Shown: positions 29,831-41,190 of the stretch, one piece after another
Layout of the letters: each line of letters starts with the position of its first letter
Position numbering within the stretch: position 1 is the stretch's first letter
Source: Boswellia sacra
Taxonomy: Eukaryota > Streptophyta > Magnoliopsida > Sapindales > Burseraceae
Assembly: GCA_013180625.2 (NCBI GenBank)
Contig: SNVD02001252.1
Location: forward strand, 1 to 64,000
Length of the DNA: 64,000 nt
Direction of reading: 5' to 3'
The notes under the pieces: model-generated
The model's input: only the letters and a program-made list of their open reading frames with translations
What the model was told of the DNA's origin: nothing
The model's database searches: none
Translations under genes and position numbers: made by a program

Positions 29831-30449
29831 TTGCCTTTGATCCCTTGCTGTTCCTCTATATTGTTGAACTGATCGTTTGTGATCAAGTAATTGTTCTTCA
29901 CTGCTTGCGGGTCGTAAAGCTACATATAATCCTCGTAAGGGTGCATTTGTCATTCACCGTGAACTTGGTTAAATAATAAAAAAGAGTGACTATTTGCTAA
30001 CCCGTCGTGGGCGGCAGTTGAGCTTTCGGACAACTCAATAAGCGCTTATTAACAGTTAGGCTCTATGAAGCACATAAAATCTTGATTAAGATTGAAATGT
30101 TCTGTCTAGTAAACTTCTGAGGATTATAATTATTGAGATGAGCAAAGTTGGAGGCAGTGAAGTAGACGTTAAGAAAATAGGGAATTTCTCTGGAATGCAT
30201 GCTAGAGTTTTACGATTGTGTGGAACTTGACCCACACGGTGCGAGAGAGAGTATTTGTCACTCTGAATAATCAGTAAACGACTCAAAAAGTCTCAAGCTA
30301 GCTTTTTATCCGAGTAAAGACACTTAAAACGCGTCCAGACACAACCCACTGTATTGTATAATATGAACACACTTTGTGATGAGCCATTAAGAGCAAGAAC
30401 TTATGTTTGTATATAGCATATTTTAAAATTTAATATATATAGGACAATG
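29831..30449. other. Gene-free; RALF-array upstream flank
   Basis: Head-to-head spacer between copy 3 (minus) and copy 4 (plus), so it would hold both promoters. 'cataaaatcttgattaagattgaaatgttctg' and 'gcaaagttggaggcagtgaagtag' (30071-30166) are shared with the flanks at 19.8, 50.8 and 59.1 kb. Confidence 0.5.
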
Positions 30450-30884
30450 TTAAACAAAGCTCCTTTGCGTTCATATTCTACTGCTTCCTCTTGACTTCAG
30501 TCCTCTTTATTCTACATGAAATTGGAAAGTTGGGCGACGTTCACACGGTAAAGTCTTCTAATAAATATGTAGATATATATAGTTGGTCATATAATCACTT
30601 TTTGGTATAAAGCTACTATCTTTGATTGAATAATAATTACTTAATAATGATGGTTGATGCATGCAGAAGACAGAGTTGGAAAGCATGTCCAAAGCAAATC
30701 TGGGGTTAGTGGAAGTAAATCACATGCAGGCCCGTCGCAACTAAACAAAGGACTACTAAGCCATCAGCGAGACCAATTAGAAGGAATGTTAATTATAAAG
30801 CTCTTCAGGCCTCTAGCAGGCCGAAGGTCTCGTATGTCTGGCCACGGCAGATTTAATACCAGCTGTTTGCGTAATCCATCGTAG
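30450..30884 (+). pseudogene. RALF: RALF-like gene copy 4 (two-exon, decayed)
   Basis: First exon region 30457-30545 encodes FIFYCFLLTSVLFILHEIG, a signal-peptide-like stretch without an obvious ATG in that frame, ending ...GACGTTCACA near GGTAAAG. The acceptor is ATGCAG at 30661-30666. The second exon (30667-30884) encodes TELESMSKANLGLVEV in one frame. In another it encodes TKPSARPIRRNVNYKALQ, parallel to the YINYGGL block of copy 5, and in a third a conserved SGHGRFNTSCLRNPS end. The frame changes show decay. It is assigned to RALF through its paralogues. Confidence 0.5.
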
Positions 30885-30889
30885 GCCCT

Positions 30890-31257
30890 CCCTATTTCCC
30901 ACTCCACTCTATTATTCAATTTAACCCCTGTTCATTGCCTATTTCTAATATTTTTTAGAGGGAGGCGGAGATGAGGAATCTCCTTGCTAGAAATACGTGA
31001 CCAACCCACCCCATTCTCCACATTAACATATTCTCACTAATGAAATTTAGGGTTTTAATAAAATAAAATAAAATTTTATTTTTAGACAACAATATAATTT
31101 TGTGTTGCTTAAATTTAATATATTATATATCAAATAAAACTAATATTTATATATTATATATTTTATATATAATAGTATATTATATGAAAGTGAAAATAAC
31201 CTTATATTTTTTATTTTTTATATATAATGGTGGGGTGTGAGGTGGGTATGGCATTGC
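30890..31257. repeat. Small DNA element B, left part (interrupted by the Athila element)
   Basis: Aligns in reverse with element A (19931-20455): 'ttcaatttNaccccNgttc', 'gcggagatgagg..ccaccccattctcc', and the AT-rich centre. It breaks at 31257 and resumes at 49800 with the other GC-rich end. Confidence 0.65.
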
Positions 31258-31837
31258 TGCATAAAATCGCAAGTATACGATATCGTTGACAAGTAATAAA
31301 ATGAGAGTATAAGTATCGTCCCACGAGGACTGTTGCTACTAAATACCAAAATTTTATTAATCTCTAATTAATTAAACTAATTATAAAAGAGAATTGAGCT
31401 GTTGGGAAGTTTAAGTAAAACTTGATTAAACTAAATTTAACACTACGTACACTCACAGAAATTTTGGATAGAAGAATTTAATGAGTAAAAATCTAGGGAT
31501 CCGATTTCACCAGAATTAATCAATTTAACTTCTCTGATTCAATTAACCAATATTTATTCCTATTGTTGCCAATCGATTTCACTAATTTGATTATTATTCT
31601 TTCTCAAGCAATAATAATGCATATCAATAGATTAGAATCACATCTCTGTCTCATCTAACTCGCTATTAATATCCATTAAACAAAAGAAATCATACAAGAT
31701 TGCATAAATCACATTCGTATCTCTATCTCACATGGTTTATGGCAAGATTTTTTTTTTTGAAAAAGTTACTATTCACATAAAAGAAAAAGTGAATGTACAA
31801 GATATGAGGGGTATACCCCAAAAAGAGTACATAATAC

Positions 31838-32970
31838 TCACAATTCCAAACATGAAATACTAATGCATAAGGGCCCAAAACAAAACAACCTAAACAAGAG
31901 AGCCAAAGGCCCAATCAAATAGAAAAAAAAGGCACATAGGCCCAAACCAACCACAATCTCATCAGTCACCTGACGACAGGTCCGACGTCGCTGTTGATAC
32001 ATACGATCATTCCTTTCATACCAAAGAGAATAAATCGTTGCAGAGAAGACCAAACGTGCAAGGATATGTCCAAAATTCTTCTTGCCCTGGAGATGCAAAG
32101 AAGCCCATTGGAGCAAGGACGTCCAACAAAAGGATGGCCAAACAATGAGAGTCTTAGCTGAAATCTCCCCCCAAACAGAAGATGAGAAAGGACAACTAAA
32201 GAAAAGATGGTCACGGGTCTCATTTGCTGAAACACAGAGAACACATCTTGAAGATTGTAAGATACCATGACGTTGTAGTCGATCCATAGTACGAAGATGA
32301 CCCAAAGAGGCAAGCCAAAGAATAAAAGAGTGTCTTGGGACATGGCCAGGGAACCAAAGAAGATGATGAAGTGTGTTCACCAGTCACCTACTCTGTAACA
32401 ATTCCCATGCGGAGCCAATAGAGAAAATACCTGAGGTATGGCCCTTCCAAACAACATGATCAGGAGCTCCCATCGTAGGTCAGATACTGATTGAGTCCCA
32501 AATCAACCTAAAGGCTTGACCTCCATCAGGAAAAGCCCAGTCCCCATTCTGAATAATGTTTGAGACCCTAGCATCTGAAGGAAGACCTGTGGATGTAAGA
32601 GTCCTGAAGGGTAACAAGTCACACAGACGCCCCTGTGGCAACCAGTAATCCTGCCAAAGAGAGGTATTACGGCCATCTCCAATACAAGAGATAAATTTAC
32701 CTCTACACCAAGCCCGACTGTGCAAAATCTTCCTCCAAGACCAAGAGGCTCCAGAAGTTACCGAATCTGCCAAAATGAGCGGCCCCGAAGGAGCACCTTA
32801 TGAACCCAAGAAGACCAAGTGGAGGATTGGTTAGAAAGAAGTCTCCAAACATGTTTCAGAATAGCTGCACGATTCCACTCCTTGACTCGCTTTATTCCTA
32901 ATCCACCTTCTTTCAACGGATAGCAAACCGAATCCCAAGCTACTTTGGCCCCAAAACGAGACAAAGAGAT
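31838..32970 (-). pseudogene. LINE ORF2, C-terminal region with zf-RVT domain
   Basis: Split in frames. 32758-32964 (GAKVAWDSVCYPLKEGGLGI) and 32480-32773 (WCRGKFISCIGDGRNTSLWQ) are the post-RT region of plant LINEs. 31838-32380 has the zinc-binding reverse-transcriptase domain: GHVPRHSFILWLASLGHLRT, then a cysteine pair CVLC and NETRDHLFFSC. In plant L1 elements this domain follows RT. The last part becomes hydrophobic and leaves the family pattern near 31930, the start of the 3' UTR. Confidence 0.82.
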
Positions 32971-32976
32971 CCCTTT

Positions 32977-34716
32977 TCAAAGGAAAGTAGTCATAATACC
33001 CTCGATCCTCCGTACCACAGCTGCAGGTAGAGTGAACATGGAGGACCAATAGACCTGGATCGAAAAGAGAACCGACTTGATCAATTGAAGTCGGCCAGCA
33101 TAAGTTAGCATAGCAGATGTCCATAACCTGATCCTCGACAAAATCTGTTCTATCAATGGAGTACAATCTGAGAGGCGTAATCTGATACTGATTAGAGGTA
33201 CCCCCAGATATCTGACCGGCAGACTCCCCACTTGAAAACCCAAGATGGCCTCCAATGCAGTTCGGTCCTCATCATTGACTCCAGAGAAGAAGACATGACT
33301 TTTGGCCGAATTCGTAACTAAACCAAAGAGCTCTGTAAACTTCTGTAATGCAGCACGGATCACACTAACAGAGCCCATATCTGCCCTACAAAAAACCATT
33401 AGATCATCTGCAAAACAAAGATGAGTGAGAGAAACCTGCTGACATCTCCAATGATATCGAAAACCAGGCCTCTGAGTAGCCTCTCGAAGAATACCACTCA
33501 AACCCTCCATGGCCAGCACAAAAAGGTATGGCGATAAAGGATCACCCTGTCGAATTCCTCTGGAGGTGGAGAAGAACCCGTGAAGCTCTCCATTTAAAGC
33601 AACTGAGAAATATGCAGAGGACATACATGTCGCAATCCAGCGAACCATACACTCTGGAATACCGATCGTTCTTAAACCCAAAAGGATGAAATCCCAGCTG
33701 ACAGTATCAAAAGCTTTGCGAATATCCACCTTTAAAGCACATCGATGAGGCGAGCGCCCAAGATGATAATTATGCATCAGCTCTTGAGTCAATAGAATGG
33801 CATCAGAAATTCTTCGACCGGGGACAAAAGCAGACTGTGAACTCCCAATCACATCAGGTAAGACCGCTTTGAACCGATTCACGATCACTTTGGAGATACA
33901 CTTATAGAGCACATTACAACAAGAGATTGGTCGAAAATCACTTATAGTCCTCGGACTCTCAACCTTAGGGACCAAGACAATTCTAGTGGCATTAACACAT
34001 TTAGGTATCCAACAAGTCGTGAAGAAGTAGCGTACAGCAGCCTTAAACTCCATACTAATAATATCCCAAGCCCTCTTAAAGAATAGAGAGGTATACCCAT
34101 CTGGTCCTGGGGCTTTATCATCAGGAATCGAAAATAAAGCTGACTTGATCTCATCATCAGTAATAGGGCATGACAAAGAAGGTAACATCTCCTCAGAAAC
34201 TCTTCCAGAGAAAAACCGAGAAGCATCTTCAATAGAAGGTCTAGAAGGAGCTGTAAGCAGCTTCTGAAAATACCTCACAGCTAGATGTCCTGATTCGCCT
34301 TGATCTGTAAAGACGGTGCCATCCTCATCCTCAAGTTGATGAATTCGGTTCCTGGCCTGTCTGTGGATCAATGACTTATGAAAGAATTTGGTATTCTGAT
34401 CCCCCAAAGAAAGCCATTGGATCCTTGATCTCTGTCGAAAGAAAGCCTCATCGTCTCTATATAATTGCGAATACTGTTTAGCAGAAACCCTCTCAGCCGA
34501 AATACATTCTGTTGAATAGGGGTTCTCATCCAGAGCAGCCTGAGCCGTAACCCACTGAGCCTTGGCCTCGATGACTCTACTAGAAATATGGCTAGAATCT
34601 TTTGCATGTAAAGTCCTGAGTTCACGTTTCAACAAACCCAATTTTTGTGTGACCCGAAACATAGGATCTCCATCGATAGGTGTAGACCACTCTCTGTACA
34701 ATCTCCAGGAAACCAT
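32977..34716 (-). pseudogene. LINE ORF2, reverse transcriptase
   Basis: An uninterrupted 579-codon frame. An N-terminal helical linker (residues about 1-150) is followed by RT blocks: DDKAPGPDGYTSLFFKRAW (about 200), DFRPISCCNVLYKCISKVI, SQSAFVPGRRISDAIL, KVDIRKAFDTVSWDF with the first Asp, GIRQGDPLSPYLFVLAMEGL, and the catalytic FADDLMVF (about 450), ending with the RYLGVPL and AGRLQLIKSVL thumb motifs. All catalytic residues are present. Upstream it should continue into the endonuclease but is offset from that frame near 34640-34716. Target-primed reverse transcription is the family's mechanism. Confidence 0.93.
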
Positions 34717-35482
34717 CTCGGTCAGCCGAAAAGTTCAAGAATTTAAAAGGACTAAAGGTTCGCCTACGCTGATCTCCAAATCTGATAAACATAGCACTGT
34801 GGTCAGAAGCATCCCGAGGAAGAACCTCAGAAGTTGTGCTTGGCCATGTCAAGAACCATGAAGAGTTACCAAAACTCCAATCAAGAGTTCTAAGAATAGT
34901 ACCCTCTCCTTGCTGCCCATTATGCCAAGTGTATCGAAGCCCAAAAGATGAAACTCTTATCGATGCTGCATCATGAACACACTGACTAAACTCATCCATA
35001 TAACCATGCCAAGCTTGAGCTCCACCAACTTTGTTTGTAGAGCGTAAAATCGTATTGAAATCACCCAATGCCAACCAAGGTAAATCACCAAAGCTTACAG
35101 ATTGATCTCTGATAAAGTCTCACAACTGTCGATGCCCACCCGGATCATTAGAACCATAAACGAAGACCAGACCAAAAGAAACCCCATCTGACAATCTGAG
35201 AACTCGACAAGCTATTCACTAGGGAGAAAACTGCAGACTACTCAAACTGTAAAAAGTAGGATCCCAACAAACCAAGATTCTGCAAGCAATTGAATTAGTG
35301 ACATTTGACAAGAAGTGCCAGGAAGGACAAATTTTTGAAACAACTGATGCAAGGTGTTGCTTATTAACCTGAGTCTCTATAAGACCAATTAAACCCAAAA
35401 AATACTTAGAAATCTAATTTTTAACTGCCCGCTGTGAAGAGAAGCCGTTAATGCCTCTGATATTCCAACTTCCTATCATAGG
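34622..35482 (-). pseudogene. LINE ORF2, apurinic-type endonuclease domain
   Basis: Begins near 35482 with GSWNIRGIN, the N-terminal endonuclease motif, then broken sequence with stops (35075-35420), then a 150-codon frame with ALGDFNTIL (the GDFN box), a Tyr/Trp run, and PRDASDHSAM (the SDH box with the catalytic His). This nuclease nicks target DNA to start insertion. Stops around 35405 and 35220 and the shift into RT show loss of function. Confidence 0.85.
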
Positions 35483-35514
35483 AAACTGGAAGGAGTTCAA
35501 ACTCAATAAAGAAA

Positions 35515-36814
35515 TCAGCGGAGGCTTGTGCCTCCTCTACTCTCATTAGCTTCCTGTCTTTTCTTATTATTCTTACCATCAGCAGGAATAAGGGAAGGAT
35601 TAGAGACAGGCGGTTGATTGTTCAAAGTTGTCATATCAGATTTTGAAGAATCCTTAGTAGCAAGCCCTTTTGGAGGAGTAGTCTCTGAAGGGCTAGGCAA
35701 AGTAGCATGCTTTAGAAGTGTATCATGGGCTACCTCAATATGATGTAGTGGATTAGAGCCAAAATCTAACTCAGAATCTGAATCATTAGTAGCAATCTCA
35801 AGCCGATCAAAGATTTTGCCCATTGTACTCTTCTCTTCAGTTTCTGGTTGTGAAATCGATGGGGTAATATCTCCTATTGGTGTGGAAACAATAACCACAC
35901 TCTTTCCCTTGTCATGTAATCCTAGGGTAACATCTGTAACAACAATCTGATCCCGACTAGTCTCAAAAGACTTAACTGGATCTTGACAAGTATGCCCAAA
36001 TAAACAGCACTTATGGTAGTGTTTTGGCTTCCACTCATATTCAACTCGAATCTTAATAGGCTCAGAGAAAAGTTTGCATCGAATCTCAAAATCATAAATA
36101 GTAGCGTGTTCAGCATCTAGCTCAACACAAACCCTGGCGTAGGATAACCGAGTGTGCTCATAAGTCATCCTATCACATGACAATGATCGACCAACCATAC
36201 TAGAGACGACACTGAGAGCTCTAGCTGACCATAAGGGGAATGGCAATCCATGCATGCAGATCCAAACTGGAATTCTGGAGATTCGATTCTGGTCAAAGGA
36301 GAAATGAGGGTTCCACTGTTGCAATATGATGTGTTTCCCACCAAACATCCAAGGCCCTCTCTCCAAAATGTCATGGACCTGCTCTTCAGTCCTAAATCTA
36401 AATATAAAAAAACCAGTACCAGTGGAGCGGACATCTTCCAAACCACTAGACTTTCATGCACGCATAACAATAGAGCGCGCAACATGGAATGGCATAGTAT
36501 AACCCAGAAAAAAATCCTACAATACAACGTAGCCAATCAGATCCAGCATCATCAATCAAATCATCAGAAATCTCAAGAACCGAACCTGAGACCTTTCGAG
36601 CTACCGAGTCAAGACTAAACCAAGTGCTTGCCTCAATCACCCGAACTCTATCTGCCCATGAACCCTGAGTTTGAGGAGGTTTGGTTTTGGAATTGTTAGG
36701 TCGTGGGTGAGGTTGGTTGGTGGGAAATGAGGTCTTAGTTGGTGGTCGTAGTTGGTTGGTGCAATGTAGGGGTTGTGTCTGGTTAGTAATAGTAGGTGTC
36801 TGTTTGGTGGGCAT
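35515..36814 (-). pseudogene. LINE ORF1 (Gag-like, DUF4283-type) with one frameshift
   Basis: N-terminal part (36446-36814): Pro/Thr/Asn-rich start, then GSWADRVRV and a segment RKVSGSVLEISDD. After a frameshift near 36450-36480, the 308-codon main part (35515-36441) has the DUF4283 core (GFFIFRFRTEEQVHDILERG, WNPHFSF, IPVWICMHGLPFPLWS) and a short Cys/His cluster (HYHKCCLFGHTCQD) in the place of the zinc knuckle. A Ser/Thr/Asn-rich tail follows. It binds element RNA in the family. Confidence 0.85.
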
Positions 36815-36856
36815 GGTTGGTTTTGGCAGATTCGATAACCAAACAACAATTTTCAA

Positions 36857-37688
36857 GTCAATACAAATTCAATCTAAATAGAATTCTATAGCAATCCCAA
36901 CAATAATAGTAGGTGATTCAAAGGAAATTCAATAGAAAAAGTGCAAACCAATCACTAAAAAAGAGTCAATCTACATTGTCGTCCAAAAAAACAGTTCCCA
37001 TAGAATCTGGAGGTGATCCGCAAGGAATCTGGAGATCGATCAAAAAGTAAAGTTGCGTGAAATAGCCCGAGAAGCAATCTGGTCGGGTTGATGAACAGTG
37101 CCACCGGATGAACAGTAATCACGACGATGAATAGTACCACCCGGAAAGAAAAATGCGATTTGAGAGAGACTCGTTTGGAATCTGATGATGGTGCAGAAGG
37201 GAAAGTTAACCAACGTCCCCCGATCTACAACCTAGTGGTAGAGGTGCGAGCCCACTCGCTGTTCGGTGTAAAACACCGACGATGAACAGTAACAAAAAGT
37301 GCCGTGGACGGGGGTGATGCCGGCCGAATCAGACGACGATGATGAGGCAAAGTTGTAGAGTTGACTGAGGCGAATACGATAGTAATGGAGGTGAGACTTC
37401 ACTCGCTTATCAGCGGCGGATGAACAGTGAATTTCGAATTTATTTTTCACAATTTTGACAGTTTTCTAGTCAGAATTTGGTGAGGCTCAAGAAGCAAAGT
37501 TTATTCAGGTTACTTCGATCTACAACATATATAAATCTCATAGCCTAACTCACAAATCAGTCGGAGTAAACAGTAACTCCGGCGACCTTGGTTGAGAGGG
37601 GATGACTTGTGCAACCCCGTTAAGTTGCTGTGCAAGGCTTGAGTTCCTTAACTATTAATCTCAAATGGCTTCCGGCTTCTTCAATTGT
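36857..37688 (-). other. 5' UTR of the LINE with repeated TGAACAGT boxes
   Basis: No frame. TGAACAGT occurs at 37092, 37109, 37283 and 37421 (plus strand), with close variants at 37127 (TGAATAGT) and 37567 (TAAACAGT), often beside CGACGA or CGGCGG. LINEs carry an internal promoter here, so the boxes may matter for transcription (inference). Confidence 0.6.
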
Positions 37689-38496
37689 GTTTATGGCAAG
37701 ATAATTAAGGACTAGTGTGAACGTTACTTCTCAGTCTTAATCCATATCTCAATTCATGCAACAATTGGCCAGAAAATCGCAAGCATTAAGCATGTAATTA
37801 AATTGCTCAACAATATTGGAATAAACATCAATAAACTAAAATCAAGAGAAATTAAACATCAAAATACGGCTACATCTTCACCCTAGAAAATGGAAATTAG
37901 TTCATATTACAAACAAACACAAAGCTAAACATGTTTTTAAACATAAGTGAAGACAGGGATAGAAAAACTAGCTATGGAGAATTGAATCTTTGATGATGAA
38001 GATGATGGTTGTCTGGTTTTTGCCTCTCCTTTGTAAGCAATTCCTTTCCAAGTTCGAATCACTAAAGATCTACCTTCTTCTCACAGTTTTTGCCTCAGTC
38101 CAAATCCCCCCTCTCTTCCATGAACTTCCCCCCTTTTGTTCTCCCTTTCCTAGTTGACCCTAGAGAAAAACATCCTCATTGCCTCTCCTAAAGATTCCCT
38201 TAGCATGATCATTCTGTCTCCTCAAAAGTTAATCCACTCAGCGTGGTAGAAGTGCTCCATCGAAAGTGCAAATAGGACGTTTTAAAATTCTTGTCCAGCT
38301 CATTTTCCTCCATTAGCCTTCCAAAATTACCCTTCCATATGAAATATTACATTGTAGAATTTTGTCATCATTTAATTGGATTTACAATCCTGAAATTCCT
38401 TTAGGTACAACTCAAACAAACTTAGACAAAATTCGTCAATTAAACACAAAAAGGGAGATAAAAGATGAAAATAATGTATAAAAATTAAACTTATCA

Positions 38497-38514
38497 AATA
38501 CCCCCAAACTTGAG
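38497..38514 (-). other. Polypurine tract of the Athila-like element
   Basis: The minus strand reads CTCAAGTTTGGGGGTATT directly before the 3' LTR start (TGATAAG...). Confidence 0.85.
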
Positions 38515-40002
38515 TTTTGCTTGTCCTCGAGCAAAAAGTAGGAGAGAAACAACAAAGCAGAAAGCACACAAAAACAAAGACATCACTTGAACTTAAAAAT
38601 TGGCCTAAAAGATTGCATTAAAATATAACTTAAGAAAAATTTCAAAAACAAGCACTGATCAAAATTTAAGTTCATAAATAGTTTCACTTCACCTAAATTC
38701 CTTAAGTGTATGTGTGTAAGCCATTCACCTTTCATCATTTACAGCTTGGATCAGTTTATGCTTAAAAGTGAACCAAATTTGATTATTAAGAGTTGAGCAT
38801 AAATGGACTCCATAAGCCTGCTTTTCAAGCCAATCTCCACTAATGTAGACAAATACAAAGATAAGGATCAAATAGGACTTTATTTAGCTTGTAACGTTTG
38901 GCTAGAGTGAAGGTATGATAAAGGATAAAGATTTAGCTCAGACCACCCTAAAACACACAAATCAGTCAGATTGCGCAAAGCTCAGTTCCAAAACATCATT
39001 CACTACAACACATCTAGTAATTTCCCCCCAAACTTATTTATAAACATCTATTATCCATATGACATAGAATACAAGAAACCATACCCTCCAAATTTTTTTT
39101 TTGGGAATTTATACTTGTTTTTGTTTTGTTTTGTTTTTGTTTCTTTTTGGAATAATAACTCACTGACATTTCTCATTGCATCTCCTAACCTCCCTCTTTC
39201 TTCCTGAAACTACTGCATGGCCCACAATGCAATTTTGAATGATCTATGTGCTGGTGGGTAAGGGACAATCTATTTAGAAAATTTATTTATAGGCTAGGGA
39301 ATATTTTAGTGAGTTAAATCAAAGAAAAAGGCTTAAATAGGCACAAAAGGGGTAACTAGGGGTCAATTTCATATCTGGGTAGGCTAAAAGGCTCAAACGA
39401 ATAAAAAATGGCCTACAACATTTCCCTAATGTTGCACAGTCTAGTATTTTGCCTCAAGTGACAATCAGGCAGGTTCTAGAGTCCATTGAAATCTTATGAA
39501 CACTTAAATGGCATAAACCTTCTTTAAGTAGAAAACATTTAACTCATTATGGCGATGTGCTCAATGTTTTCAAGGAATATAAGCAAAGCAAAACCAATAA
39601 CAGTTTGAGCAAGCATATCTGTGCATAATTTATCATTTTCAAGAGTTATTATCAATTCAATCATTTTCTTATCATAGGCCCACAAAACTCAAAAAAAAAA
39701 AAAAAAAGACAACACTCGAATAAAGAAACCAAACAAAACACCAGTTTGTTACAAAACAAGTTAGTCATAATACAAGTTAGTTAGAATGGGTTTAGAAAAG
39801 GTTAAACTATATTCCCTAACTCTGCCACTTTGGACATAACAGAACAAAAATGCTCCTCAGGAATGTTTGAACTCTTCATCTGGCCACTCTAATAGTTTAG
39901 CTTACTGGAATGCTAGTAAAAAGGAGCAACAAGAAAAAAAAAATTTCACGAACATAATAAAAACATAAAGAAAGAGGTTCAAACTTGGATTGTTGATTAC
40001 AA
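38515..40002 (-). other. Athila 3' non-coding region
   Basis: About 1.5 kb, AT-rich, with no frame I can support. 'cttgtcctcgagcaa' near 38520-38535 is inverted (ttgctcgaggacaag on the element strand). There are homopolymer runs at 39090 and 39695. Confidence 0.6.
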
Positions 40003-40661
40003 TCGGAGAGTTAAATCCAATTCACGTCTCTGATCACTTCCTTCGAACCAGTTTATTTGGGCCACTGCTAGATCGAGTTCAAAAGTGAATGCTTGCAATT
40101 GGTTGATCAGATCCTCGATAGTTGAAGTGGTGACTAGGATTTTACGTGCCGACTACGAAATGAAGTTCTGTTCCACAGCTTTATCTAAAAAAATAACAAA
40201 CTGTTAAAGAAACCATTTACATTTAACAAACCGATAGGTTTTTGATGGATATTAAGTTGAGACTAGGAGGCTATCTGAAAAATTTATTCTAGTGCGCCAA
40301 AACTACTTGGTAAAGCTATGAATGCATCAGAATAGACAAGCATCTGAGCTATGCATTTGTGCATATATGTGACTCTAAGTTCATCCCCAACTGTTTTCCC
40401 ATATAGATTTTGTATAGCCAAGGGAGTGGGAATAATACCTAATACTTGGCTCCCTCCTAAGAATGTAGTTGTAGAAACACACCCCATTAACCCATGGCTA
40501 CCCGCTCCATATATGACATTTATGTTCCTAGCAGCTAATACCCTACCTAAGTTATCTGCTGCTCTCACAAACTCACCATCTCTTCCAAGTTGAGATCCAC
40601 AAAACACACAAATCTTTTGAAATCTCCAAACTGGTGTTATCTCCATTTTTTTTACACTCAC
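40003..40661 (-). pseudogene. LOG: Intronless LOG-like (cytokinin riboside 5'-monophosphate phosphoribohydrolase) pseudogene inside the Athila element
   Basis: The open part (40284-40661) encodes FQKICVFCGSQLGRDGE, RNINVIYGAGSHGLMG, GGSQVLGIIPTPL, KTVGDELRVTYMHKCIAQML and SDAFIALPSSFGALE. This follows the LOG family (lysine-decarboxylase-like Rossmann fold) along its length. The active-site motif P-G-G-x-G-T-x-x-E is degraded to P-S-S-F-G-A-L-E. Beyond a stop the same frame continues (IFQIAS, stop, SQLNIHQKPIGLLNVNGFF) to about 40003. Plant LOG genes normally have several introns; none interrupts this alignment, which suggests an mRNA-derived copy. LOG enzymes release active cytokinin. It is in the same orientation as pol. 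A TATAAAT lies about 50-90 bases upstream of the ATG. Confidence 0.85.
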
Positions 40662-41190
40662 CTATCCTATGTATGATATTTTAGTACATGAAATGCTACA
40701 TTTATAGAGGTAAAAAGAGATGAAAGTTATTGTAATTGACATATAGAGTGGAAAATCAGGTGGGCGTTGATTGATATACAATTAAGGTCAATCACACAAA
40801 TAAATCGATCCCCTTTCCTATACTTAAAACATGTGCATTTGCCTTTCGATGGGAAATAATTGATGCTTTGAGGCTTTCATTTGTAAAACATGGGGCACAG
40901 TTGTTAATGGGGGTTGCTCGATGCATAATTATTACTCTCACTCCTATTTAAAATAAAGAAATTTGCTTTCGGTGGGAGGTTAATCGATGCATGCATTTGC
41001 TTTTTCCATACTTATCTCCCACTTTTACTTTATGGATAGCTGCGTGGTTTATCAAAAGTAAAAGATACACAGTCAAAAGCGACTAATAAACAATAATAGC
41101 ATGATAAACAATGAGAATCAAAAAAAAAAAGAAAAAAATACAATAGTAACAACAAACAAAAACAAAAAGATTAGCAAAACCAAAAACAGA
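40662..41190 (-). other. Spacer between the two cargo frames
   Basis: AT-rich, with no frame. The element strand shows CTCTATAAATGTAGC at about 40700-40715, a TATA-like site ahead of the LOG-like frame. Confidence 0.5.

Larger units (their letters stand above)
31749..37688 (-). mobile_element. L1-type LINE, near full length (5940 bp)
   Basis: Flanked by a 14-bp target duplication GTTTATGGCAAGAT (31735-31748 and 37689-37702). A short T tract follows the left duplication, the complement of a poly(A) tail at the 3' end of the minus-strand element. Content in order: 5' UTR, ORF1 (RNA-binding Gag-like), ORF2 with endonuclease, reverse transcriptase and C-terminal zinc-finger domain. It carries a handful of frameshifts, so it is recently but fully inactivated. 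It inserted into the Athila LTR and is therefore younger than it. Confidence 0.95.
31258..38496 (-). repeat. 3' LTR of the Athila-like element, interrupted by a LINE
   Basis: 31258-31748 and 37703-38496 together match 48510-49799 with moderate divergence. It starts TGCATAAAATCGC and ends ACTTATCA. Net length after removing the insertion and one target copy is about 1285 bases. Confidence 0.9.

Noticed and set aside
40690..40720. Active promoter of the LOG-like copy
   Set aside because: A TATAAAT is present at a reasonable distance, but in AT-rich DNA it is not informative, and the frame has stops.
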